Under the pieces are notes generated by a model that was given only the letters and a program-made list of their open reading frames with translations, did no database searches and had not been told where the DNA came from. From positions 34,501-98,500 of the forward strand of contig NW_026729161.1 in NCBI RefSeq assembly GCF_030272615.1: 64,000 bases of DNA, read 5' to 3'. This stretch comes from Cryptomeria japonica (taxonomy: Eukaryota; Streptophyta; Pinopsida; Cupressales; Cupressaceae). Both the position numbers and the translations under genes were made by a program. This document shows, piece after piece, positions 22,390 through 33,145 of the stretch (position 1 is the first letter of the stretch; each line of letters opens with the position of its first letter).

Positions 22390-24002
22390 CAGAGGCACGT
22401 GCTCCTTAGGAAAGACAATGGACATTATGTAGTTTGACATTTTGTAGTCAGCCTGCGGGTCATACTTAGGACAGACAATCTAGTTTTGTATTGCGATATT
22501 ATTGTGATAGATGATATGATATGCATCAATATGATGGGATGCAATGTGTTATGACATATGTTATTTTCCATGTATGGATGACTTATGCACTATTGATGTA
22601 TGATTGTGGAACATGTATGGATGTATTTTTTTATGTGTTTTCAATGCATTTATAATATGAAATGGATAAAATGTTTGATGTGATGCTCAATGTACTAACC
22701 AAATGGATGTAGGATGTAGCATATGTTTTTTGGAGATCGGAGCACTAGACCGAACTGACTATCCAAATGGACGGAAGAAATGTTAGTAAGAAGAAAACGA
22801 GACAGAGGACAATTAGAGACGAAGAAAAACTTGCTTTCAGTAATGCACTTTGTAGGTGAGAACCTTTGTTTTAATGTAGCAAAATGGATGTGTAGCATCA
22901 TGGCATTAAAGGCCAGAGCTAAAATGCAACCCTTTTTGCGAAAGATAGACACATCACAGACAAACAACAATCACAACAAAAAAGAAAGGGACCATGAACC
23001 ATCCCGGTCACTCTAAATCACTCAGTGACATCATCGAGCAACATAGGAACATGATCGAAGCCAAAGATAAATCAGTAAAAAAAGATAAGATGCACAAATT
23101 CCAATAAATCAAACAGACACCTTGATCTTCGTTGTCAAAAGTTAAAAGTGCTGATAGGACGATCATGCTGTCTGGTTTCAGGACATGCGGTACCCCGTCT
23201 AAGACAGGACACAGTCTGGTTTCGAGTATACCACACCCTATATAAGACCCATGATAGTAGAGACAAGGACAAACGATTTTGAGGTTGATTGATATGACAA
23301 TTTTGATTAGTTTGAATGTCTGGTTTGATAGAAAGAGTTTATCTGTTTATGCATGATTTCATTAAAGCACAGTGTTGGATTGCGAGTCGTTGGATGTATA
23401 CTTAGTGAGTTGTCTATGCACAGAGGGGTTATTTATTTTTTGTTTTGCCTTTCGAGTTTTTACAATTTTTTTGTGTGTTTTTTTCAGGACTTTATTTGAT
23501 TTTTAGGGATTTTTTCAAGACATTATTTGATTTTTTTGAATTATTTCAGGACATTTTTCATTTTTTTTGAATTTTTTCAGGACATTTTTCAATTTTTATG
23601 AGATTTTTTTTCAATACATTTTTCAATTTTTTTGAATTATTTCAGGACATTTTCCAATTTTTTTTGGATTTATTTCAGGACATTTTTCAATTTTTATGTG
23701 ATTTTTTCAAGACATTTTTAAATGTTTTTTGAAGATTTTTTCAGGACATTTTTAAATGCAAAAGTTCCAGTGATTGATCATGACAAGGGGAACGCACCCA
23801 ATGCGCATCTGAAAGAAATACATAGATCAGGATTGAAACATATGTACAAGAAACTAGAGTATGCAAGACAATGATGTTGACCAATAACATGCCTAGAATA
23901 GAACATTGGGTCAAGACAAAGATAGACGTGAGAAGCCAGCTAAGAGAAAGCATAGCTTAGAGGTCATGATAGATGACGAAGCAACGATCTCATTTTACAC
24001 AT
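22390..24002 (-). other. E2 3' non-coding stretch
   Basis: No gene recognised. A/T-rich with TATGATATGATATGCATC words near 22510-22680. Short frames (22695-22970, 22780-23016) have no motif. The T-rich array at 23459-23760 lies inside. Confidence 0.55.
23459..23760 (-). repeat. T-rich tandem repeat, E2
   Basis: About ten units of the type TTTCAGGACATTTTTCAATT on the plus strand, spaced 28-36 bp. Related to the E1 array at 11440-11700 and the E3 array at 35040-35170. Confidence 0.8.
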
Positions 24003-24069
24003 GGCGCCTATTTGCCAGGTTTTCACCATGGTACTTGCCCAAAGCGCTTGTTTGCCAAGTTTTCACTAG
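24003..24069 (-). promoter_or_regulatory. Conserved post-integrase motif, E2 copy (doubled)
   Basis: On the plus strand GGCGCCTATTTGCCAGG plus TTTTCACCATGGTACTTGCC, followed 37 bp later by a second copy of the first half (GCGCTTGTTTGCCAAG, TTTTCAC). Shared with E1, E3 and, in part, E0. Confidence 0.65.
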
Positions 24070-24089
24070 AGGGCGAATCATTTTTCTTT

Positions 24090-24290
24090 ACTTTTGCTTT
24101 TGCTCTTTTTCTCTTTTATTTTTTTCACTTTTTTGCTTTTTTGATTTTTTTTTGTATTTTTTTGCTTTTTCAATTTTTTTGTACTTTTTGCCTTTTCAAT
24201 TTTTTTTTGTATTTTTTGCCATTTCAATTTTTTTTTGTATTTTTTGCCTTTTCAATTTTTTTTTGTATTTTTTCAGGATCATACTTGAAG
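24090..24290 (-). repeat. T-rich repeat next to the E2 integrase stop
   Basis: Five units of about 31 bp of the type TTTTGCCTTTTCAATTTTTT. In sense orientation this is an A-rich tract directly after the polyprotein stop, as in E0. Confidence 0.8.
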
Positions 24291-24306
24291 AAAAGCTAAT
24301 AGAAAA

Positions 24307-25497
24307 TTATGCCCAGTACTTGTGAAGATGCATGCTATTGACAAGATCATACAAAGGTTCACCTTCTGGAGTGGCAAGCTGATATGCCCCCGAGCCATAG
24401 GCTGCAGTCACTATGAAAGGCCCAACCCAATTAGGTTCAAACTTACCTTTGATGATGTCAGTAGACTGTGCATTCTTAGGGTTTGCCTTTAAAACCAGAT
24501 CTCCCACTTCGAAGTGTCGCCCTTTGACCTTCTTATTATAAGAGCGACGGAGACAGTTTTGATATGCTTGCAAATGTGTCAGGGCTATCTGACTCTTCTC
24601 ATCTAACATCTCAAGCTGATGCAACTGAGAGACTCTGTGTGTCTCATCATCAATCAGATGTTGCAAGGAAACACACAAGGAAGGAATCTCCACCTCCAAA
24701 GGTAAAATGGCTTCCGCACCATACACCAAGGAATAAGGTGTTGCGCCAGTAGGTGTGCGGATAGAAGTGTGATAGGCCCATAGTGTTGGATTCAACTGTA
24801 CATGCCAATCTTGACCAACGTCATTGACAACCTTCTTCAGGATCTTGATAATGGTTTTATTTGATGCTTTGGCTTGACCATTCCCCTGTGGATAGTATGG
24901 ACTGGAGAAACGGTGTTGGATATGAAACTTTTCACAGAGTTCTTTGACATCTTTATTCTTGAAGGGACGACCATTATCTGTGACTATGGCAAGGGGAACC
25001 CCATATCGGCATATGATATAATTTAGCAAGAATTTTGAAATTTGGATACCAGTGATATCGGTCATGGGGATAGCCTTGATCCATTTTGTAAAATACTCTG
25101 TGGCTGTAATGATGAACTTGTGTCCATTTGCCGATGTTGGGTGAATCTTGCCAATAAGATCCAATCCCCATTGAGAAAAGGGCCATGGAGATATGACAGA
25201 ATGAATCTCTTGGGCTGGTGCATGAATATAGTTTCCATGAATCTGGTATTTGTAGCACTTCTTAACAAAATCATGAACATCTTTTTCTAGAGTGGGCCAA
25301 TAATACCCAGCACGAATCAACTTTTTGGCTAAGCTTAGACCATTGAAATGGCCCCCACATATACCATCGTGAACCTTGTGTAAAGCTGTTTGTGCTTCGT
25401 CAGAATCCAAACACCTGAGGAGGGTATGGTCAAAGGAACGTCGGTAAAGGGTGTCAGCGATGATGACATATTTGGCTGTCTGTCAGATGAAGGCTCA
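24307..25497 (-). pseudogene. E2 pol: integrase
   Basis: C-terminal part of the E2 polyprotein; frame closes at 24307. Zinc-binding region (HKVHDGICGGHFNG...YYWP...C..C, 25240-25375). Core with catalytic Asp residues in WGLDLIGK and VTDNGRPF, and the C-terminal region FEPNWVGPFIV. The third catalytic residue is changed: the codon at 24868-24870 reads Lys (NGQAKASNK), whereas E0 and E3 have Glu (QAEASNK or QTEASNK), so the enzyme would be inactive. In-frame stops at 25495 and 25483 separate it from RNase H. In a working element it would insert the cDNA into the nuclear genome. Confidence 0.93.
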
Positions 25498-27384
25498 GCG
25501 TTGGTTAGCGGAAAGGTTAGGTGGTAAGGTTTGGGACTTCAAATATTGATATATGTCATTGTACCATGGGGAGTTGGGACCAACAAGAATGCACATCACA
25601 TCTGCTGTCGAAATGTCAAAAGAAGGAACCAGCAATTGTTCAACTAAAAATTCACATTTGTCCATATTGTGGGGCATATTCAACATGGAAGCAATCGTAG
25701 CCATCACATCTGCCAACTTGTTTTGCATTCTTGGAACTTGACTGAAATGAATAGCCATGAATTTGGTCTTGAAGAAATCTACCATATGCTTATAGGGAAT
25801 AAGCTTTTCATCTTTTGTTTCGTAGTCATCATTCACTTGTCGGATGACTAATTGAGAATCTCCATAAAATTGCAAATGCTTGATGTTCCAGTGGACTGCT
25901 ACTCGGAGTCCTGTGACCAGTGCTTCATACTCTGCAATGTTATTTGTACAATGAAAAGTTATCCTGTAGGACTTGGGAATAGCATCACCTTGAGGGGTGA
26001 CAAACAATATGCCTGCTCCGGACCCGAACTTGGTATGGGACCCATCAAAGTATAACTTCCATTCATTAGAGGATGTGAGAGAAAAGACTGATTCATCTGG
26101 AAAATCGGTCAACATGGGATGTTCATCATAAATAGGAGCCTCTGCAAGTTGATCTACTATGACTTGTCCTTTTATCGCCTTTCGCTCCATATACTCAATA
26201 TCAAATTCACTGAGGATCATAACCCACTTTGCTAGGCGACCCGTCAAAGCTTCTCTGCTAAGCAAGTATTTTAGGGGATCAATTTTTGCAACCAACAATG
26301 TTTGGTGATTTAACATATAATGTCGAAGCTTTTGTGTTGCAAATACCATTGCTAAGCATGCCCTTTCAATAGTTGAATAATTTAGCTCATAGCCTACTAA
26401 TGTCCGACTGATATAATAAATAGCTCGCTCTTTGCCGTTCTCATCCTGTTGGGCCAAGAGAACTCCTAATGCCATTTCAGTTGCATAAATATATAATAAA
26501 AATGGCTTTCCCTCTATAGGAGGCATTGGGATAGGCGGCAACAACAAATAGTCTTTGAGAGCTTGAAAGGCTGATTGACATTGCTCAATCCATTTAAAAG
26601 TGACACCTTTATGCAGTAGATGCTGGAATGGATGACACTTGTTGGCCAACTGAGCTATAAACCGGCGGATGGACTGGAGCTTTCCTTGCAGACTGCGTAG
26701 TTGATAGAGATTAGAAGGAGGAGGCATATCCATTATTGCTTTAACCTTGGCAGGGTCGACCTCAATGCCTCTGTGAGAAACAATGTACCCTAGTAATTTG
26801 CTAGCTGTGACACTAAAGACACACTTCTTTGGATTGAGTCCGAGCTTGTAGGTCTCCATTTGATCAAAGATCAGGCCCAGGATGGCTAAATGACTATCTC
26901 TTGTGACAGATTTGCATAACAAGTCATCAACATAGTCCTCCATCAAAGTATGCATGAAATCATGAAAAATTGTCATCATTGCTCTTTGATATGTAGCACC
27001 TGCATTTTTAAGACCAAAGGGCATCACATTCTAGCAATAGGTACCCCAAGCACAGGTGAATACTGTCTTATGTTGATCTTCAGGAGCAATGCGAATTTGG
27101 TTATAGCCGGAGAAACCATCCATCAATGAAAGCATCTCATATCCAGCAGTCATGTCCACTATGATGTCTATGTTTGGTAGGGGAAAATCATCCTTAGGGA
27201 ATGCTTTATTGAGATCCCTAAAATCTGTACAGATTCTGATGCCCCCAGTTACCTTGCTAACTGGTACTAAATTTGAAATCCAATCTGCATAATCGATGGG
27301 TCTGATAAAGCCCACATCTAGTAATTTCTTCAGTTCCACCTTGACCAAAAGAGCCACCTGGGGATGCATCTTTCTAAGTTTCTA
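25498..27384 (-). pseudogene. E2 pol: reverse transcriptase, RNase H and second RNase H
   Basis: RT begins after the stop at 27382 (KLRKMHPQ). It contains RICTDFRDLNKAFPKDDFP, FSGYNQIRIAPEDQHKT, a TAG at 27031 replacing the Trp of YCWNVMPFG, and the catalytic YVDD near 26930. The Ty3-type RNase H follows (ERAIYYISRTLVGYELNY, AKWVMILSEFDIEYMERK). Then comes a second RNase H of the archaeal-like type that marks the Tat lineage (WKLYFDGSHTKFGSGAGILF, NNIAEYEALVTGL, YGDSQLVIRQ, LADVMATIAS; about 26065-25670). It would copy RNA into DNA and degrade the RNA strand inside the particle. Confidence 0.94.
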
Positions 27385-29730
27385 TTTGACAGGCTTGGCA
27401 TCTGCTTTTAATGGCAAATGATGAAGGACTAATTCTGGATCGAGGCCAGGCATATCTGCATAGGACCATGCAAAGCTGATCTTCTTCTCAAGAAAGAAAT
27501 TGACAAAATCTATCTTTTCTTGTTGTGATAGAGAAGAAGCAAAATGAATGACATTAGGGTTGTCAGGTGTACCCAAATTGATTTCCTCGGTCATTTCCAC
27601 AAGCAATGTTGATTTGTCCTGACTTGATAGGGGTATGTCCACTCTTCCACCTTTGGGCGCCTCAGAGAGGTTTTCACCCACATGTACGTCTTTTATTTTT
27701 ACTTTTGCATGGTCAGAGAGTGCCTTACGGTTTTCACTCAAAGACCCATTCTTTTGATTTTTTACTTTTTCTTTTCTTTTTTCATTTTGATGACTAGAAG
27801 AGGGAGTTGACTCCCCAAAATATGCTGTGGAATCCAGATCAATAGAAAATCCTACCTTATGATCACCTTGTGGTATGCCTTCCCGTAGTCCAAGGAATTC
27901 TACAATTGCTTCGTCATTTTGAAAACAGTCCAATGTGAGTGGTTCTTGTTGGTCATGTTGGATAAGATGGGGATAGATGAGGGGCATGTCATCATCGGTT
28001 GTAAGGAGAGAGAGGGCTGATATGGTAAAGATGTAAACATCTGTGGTATCACTATTCGAACTGCTTGTATCTGATTTAGAGCTTGGGTCCCAGAATGACT
28101 CTATCCAAGCATTAGGACATGTTTTAGGAAGAGGAGTTATTTCATGTTTATCTTCCATAGGCAAATTATCAGGGTCAAAGAAAATATTGTCAAGCGCATA
28201 GGAGCTAGAAGAAAAAGAACTCCACTCCCATTCATTGGAATCCGTTTCAGGTTGGGTATCCTCAGGTGTTATTTCATCATCAGAGTCACGCCCTTTTCTG
28301 CATGTGGGCGCTTTGGTAGATGTGGATCCAATTCGCAATGGTACAAAACCTAACCCTAAAGTTGGAGGTCGCATCTTGGGTATAACAGGTTCTAGCCTTC
28401 CATTGTTGTTCAGGCCTAAGCCACTGCAGCCGTCATATCCTTTCTTTTGCAGCATAGTAAATCCTTTGCCGTATCGTTCCACTGGCAACCTGATAGGTGG
28501 GGTCTCAGTTGGATCTTTGTAAAGCCAATCTATGACATCATCATCTAAAGTTTCTTTGTCAAGTTCACCCCATCTTGTAAATGTAGTGGGAGGCTGATAT
28601 TGAATAATGACCTTAGGCTCCTTTTGCAATAAATGTAGTCTACCATATGATTTTGGAGATATTGGTAAATTCCCGATGAGGAATGTTTGATCCATTAAAT
28701 ATTCTCCGCATCCTTGGTCTTGTATCTTCAATTTTCCTTTGACAGCATCTAACAATTCATTAGGATCCACATAACTATGTGATTTGGCCTCTCTATTGAC
28801 TGGGACTTGCTGCTGAGGGGTATCCTTTAGAGTAGCACAAAATTGAAATGGATTAGGATCTCCTGGAATTGTTATCTCAGTTCCATTGTAAGGATATTTT
28901 AAACATTGATGATAAGTGGATGGAACTACTTTCATTGCATGGATCCATGGACGACCAAGAATCATATTATAAGGGAGATCAAGGTCTAGGACCTGCAAGA
29001 AAGTGTTTTCTATCACTGGACCGACTCTGATAGGCAATGTAATTATCCCTTTGGATGGGCGCTCAACATCATCATATGCTTTGATTGTTATTCTTTTGGA
29101 AGCATCAATTTCATTTTTTGTATATCCAAGGCCAATGACCACTCTCAAGGTACAAATATTAAGACCCGCTCTGCCATCTATCAAGACTCGTCGAATTTTG
29201 CAATTATGGACAAAGACTTCAAGGTGTAAAAGATCATTATGAGGGAGCTTATCAGGTGAGATATCATTATCAGAAAATGTGACATTTTGGGAAATAGCTA
29301 GATGTTCAATCTGGGCTTGAAACTGGTCAACATCAATATTTGTCAGGACAGTGGACTCAATTAAAGCTTTATCTAGGACTGCACGATGCATGGGAGACAT
29401 TTTCATCAACTCAAGGATTGATATTTGTGCAGTTGTCTTTCCTAGATGATCCAAGAGATTATATTGACTTGCAGGAGTTGGTTTGGGAGGAGCTACAGGA
29501 GCTCCTTTCAAGACTATTTTGGATCGACGAGTGGTGACCGTGCAAGAAGGATCTTGTTCCTTTATTCTCAGGGTGGAAACATACTCATTTGACACGCGGA
29601 AACAATTGATGACATTGTTATAACCAGCATTTGCATAATTGGCCGTTTGAGTAGAGTTTGAAGAAGACGCCTTACCCTTGTCATGATCAAGCAAAGGAGT
29701 TTTGAAAATGGTATGATCAGTGTTAGAGGT
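27385..29730 (-). pseudogene. E2 pol: protease, G-patch and linker
   Basis: A retropepsin-like protease is centred on LIDGRAGLNIC; the catalytic Asp codon is at 29176-29178. The expected Gly of the D-x-G loop is Arg (E3 has DNGAG, E4 DNGSG), so activity is doubtful. LGRPWIHAM follows near 28945. A G-patch-like segment (YGKGFTMLQKKGYDG..GLG, ending LGLGF; 28330-28490) lies between protease and RT, followed by an acidic and Ser-rich linker (27900-28300) and SFAWSYADMPGLDPELVLHH just before RT. Confidence 0.88.
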
Positions 29731-31282
29731 CGCATGGGGTGGATCTACCTCAATTACTCCTTGCTCTAACAGGTCTTGAATCAGATGTTTCAATTGAAAA
29801 CATGATGCAGTTTTATATCCTTTAGACCAATGATATTCACAATAGGCATTATCATTCCACCAATGTGGCTTTACCACAGGTTCTGCCTTGATATCTGGTA
29901 GCTTGATAAATTTTGCTTGTATTAATTGTTTCATTACCGATTCAATAGGCTCTCCCAATGGCGTAAATTGTCGAGGAGGCCCATCTCATGATCGGAAAGG
30001 TTTGCGTTGTTGGTTTTGTTGTTGGCCTTGTTGTTGATTATATTGTTGAGTATGCTGTTGTTGAGTAACATTGCTCATTGGCGCTTGATTTTGTTCCATA
30101 GTTGACATATCAGGAACACTCAATTTCTTGATCGCGAATGAGGGTTGATTTGCATTCACCACTCTTGCATCAACAACTCCATCATTGGTGACATTCTTGT
30201 TCTTATACCAAAATCTATTTCTGTCCCCTGAATTGTTCGTGTTGTCACTGTCTTTGTTGAGCTTAATGATTCCGTTGGCTACAAGAGCAGTTTCAATGTT
30301 CATCCCCTTCTTAATGAGTTTCTCAATAGTACTAGGACTTTTCAATTTTAGCTCATACATCATTTCTGGGATCAAATTTTGGATAAACAGATTCACTTGT
30401 TGTTCTTCAGGTATATCAAGAGAAGAGCGACTATACAAGCTTCGCAATCATTGCAAAAAAGTCACTAATGGTTCACCTTGCTTTTGCTTGGTGTTACATA
30501 GATCTGACATGGTCACGTCACTGTCGATGTTGAATGCAAAGTGAGATATAAACTTTTGAGCCAATTCAGACCAAGTCTTTATATTTCCTGGCAGATGCGA
30601 ATACCAATCCATGGCTTGTCCCGTGAGACTTCATGCAAATAATCGCATTAAATATGTCTCCTCATAGCTTACTTCAGTACATGCCGTGAAAAATGCTCGA
30701 ATGTGATCCTTTGGATTTCCATTCCCTTTATATTTCTCAAAATTAGGTGCTTCAAAATGCTTAGGGAATGGAGGCATGTATAAGCTCTTATCAAATGGAT
30801 TAGGACATAAATCCTGATCTGTATACAATTTCTTTGTTCCTTTAGTTTCTAATGCATCAACTTATCGTTGCAACTTCTCAAGCTGTTGCGCAATTGTATC
30901 AGATTTTGGGGGTCCATCATTAATCCCAGTGGGTACTCTTTGTCGATACATCATGTTTCCGATCGGTTGTTGATGCTTTGAAATGGCTGTTTTTAGTGTC
31001 TCCGGCATATAAAGTTCTTGGTACATCTCTTGTTGTTGTGGTTGTGCCATGCCTTGATACCGACTTTGTTGCTGTACTTCTTGGAGCCTAGGTTGATATT
31101 GCAACTGAGTAGGTTGTTGATATTGCACAGGCGCCAATTGCGGTTGTGAAGTATGATAGCTTGTTTGCCTTGGCATACATTGAGGCACATGTTGGTGTTG
31201 AGGCTGACGGATCGGGATTTGTTGACTTTGTGACAATTGTTGTCACGGTGTATATCCCATCATTTGTAAAAAACTTTGTGTA
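29731..31282 (-). pseudogene. E2 gag: capsid and zinc-binding part
   Basis: Continues the frame from 56013 across the E3 insertion. Gln-rich start (MSQSQQIPIRQP...), then the Gag capsid region (LCPNPFDKSLYMPPFPKHFE, NPKDHIRAFFTAC, WYSHLPGNIKTWSELAQKFI, 30560-30830). Next a basic Asn/Gln-rich stretch (NKNVTNDGVVDARVVNANQP) and, after TPLGEPIES, a zinc-binding-like CEYHWSKGYKTASC with IQDLLEQGVIEVDPP (29740-29860). In-frame stops at 31243, 30862, 30631, 30448 and 29986. Gag would form the cytoplasmic particle that packages the RNA. Confidence 0.9.
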
Positions 31283-31287
31283 GGTGG
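31283..31287. repeat. E3 target-site duplication, left copy
   Basis: GGTGG, identical to 56008-56012; lies in the gag region of E2. Confidence 0.92.
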
Positions 31288-33130
31288 TGATGCTCTGCAA
31301 AAAGGATTAGAAAATCTATTTGATGGCAACACACACAAAAGCACAAGAAACAAACGTTAGTGTTAGCAACAAAAGATTATCCTAAACAGGCATATCAAGA
31401 GAGATATTAAGCATGAAATAGAAAGCATATAAACATAGAATAAAATAGCTAATCAAGATGCTCATAGTTGCTCCTCCCTTGTTTCTCTCCTCTCCAAGTC
31501 CCAAATGAGTGTAGCTCTCAGCTTTTAGCACTAGCCATGGATGCCATATGGAGATTCAAGATGGTTGAATATGATAAGCAAATACTATGCAAGAGTAGAT
31601 AGTGATGCTATGAAAAAGCTCTATGCTAATGCCAGTATAACAACAATACTCTAATGCTTCTTTCTCTTTGTTTGAGGAGAAGGGTTCTATTTATAGAAGA
31701 AATGGGAAAATGAAGGGTTAAGATTGAGTAATCTTAACAAGGGTTAGGATTGAAAGATATTCAATCCATGTGAGACTTTCAACCCAATCCCATGTTGACA
31801 AGTGTCACCATGAGGAGGCTTGAGAGGAGAGATAAGGAGCATTAAATGCTTGAGGGGACATGATGGTTACCCTAGTCAAAGAAATAAATGCTTTGAAGAG
31901 ACACATGGGTTACATGAGGGTTAAATTAGGGGTCAAAGTCCTTAACCATGGGTGCAAGTGGATTAACCATTAATGGTCATGTAAGAGCCATAAATGGTTT
32001 GGAAGACTTTAGAGGTTAATTTGTTGAACACACAAAGCATTAATTGCTTTTCAAAGAATTTGGAGTCTTTGAGAAGTGACTCCAATTTGCTTAGGAATGT
32101 GACAATATTTAGGGGATGGATTAGGTTAATTAGGAAGGGTTTAGAAGAACCTAGAAGGGATTTAGGCATGCAAGTGGATTTTGTAGGAAAATGCAAGTGG
32201 GAGAAATTTTGGTATTTTCAATTAAAATAAAATCATTTATTTCAATTAAATGGTGTAATTTGCATTTGGATAAATATTTAAATAAATATTAATTTATTTA
32301 AATGAGAAAAATGAAGATAAAACATTAAAATGTTTGAAGACTTTAAGGGAAACCATTAAAGGCTTGAAGACTTTAAGGAAAACCATTAAAGTCTTAAGAA
32401 GACTTTAAGGGAAGCCATTAAGTTTGAAGACTTTAAAGCCATCAAGTTTGAAGACTTTAAGGGAAACCATTAAAGGCTTAAGAAGACTATAGAAGGAAGC
32501 CATCAAGTTTGAAGACTTTAAAGCCATCAAGTTTGAAGACTTTAAGGGAAACCATTAAAGGTTTCAAGTGGGTGAGGATAAATAGGATTTTAAATAAATA
32601 ATTTATTTAAAATAGTTGTGCGACTTGCTTTTGTAGGAAGATACAAGTGGGTGGAGGATAAAGGTGATTTAAATAAATTATTTATTTAAAATAATTGTGC
32701 AACTTGCATTTGTAGGAAAATACAAGTGGGTGGAGGATAAAGGTGATTTAAATAAATTATTTATTTAAAATAATTGTGCAACTTGCATTTGTAGGAAAAT
32801 GCAAGTGGGTAGAGGATAAAGGTGATTTAAATAAATGTTAATTTATTTAAATGTGAGAGGTGGGATTTTAGGGGATTTAAATAAATATTAATTTATTTAA
32901 ATGTGAGAGAATATTTAATTAAATAAATATGATTTATTTATTTAATTAATGGTCTGAATTTGGTTAAGTGAATTAAATCAAATAAATTGAGTAATTTATT
33001 TAATTAATAGGAGAAAAGGGTTAAGATGAATTAATTAAATATTAATTTAATTAATTATTAATTGATGGTTAAATAATCAAATAAATACTAAGTATTCATT
33101 TAATTAAGTGGACAGATTTATGTGACTACA
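31288..33130 (-). repeat. E3 3' LTR (1,843 bp)
   Basis: Sense start TGTAGTCACATAAATC. It contains repeats of the type GAAGACTTTAAGGGAAACC (32330-32570), three AGGATAAAGGTGATTTAAAT units of about 75 bp (32640-32840), and AT-palindromic TTAATTTATTTAAA stretches (32870-33110). Frames at 31963-32230 are LTR artefacts. Confidence 0.93.
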
Positions 33131-33145
33131 TTTGCCCCTCTTTGA
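33131..33145 (-). other. E3 polypurine tract
   Basis: Sense strand TCAAAGAGGGGCAAA next to the 3' LTR. Confidence 0.85.
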
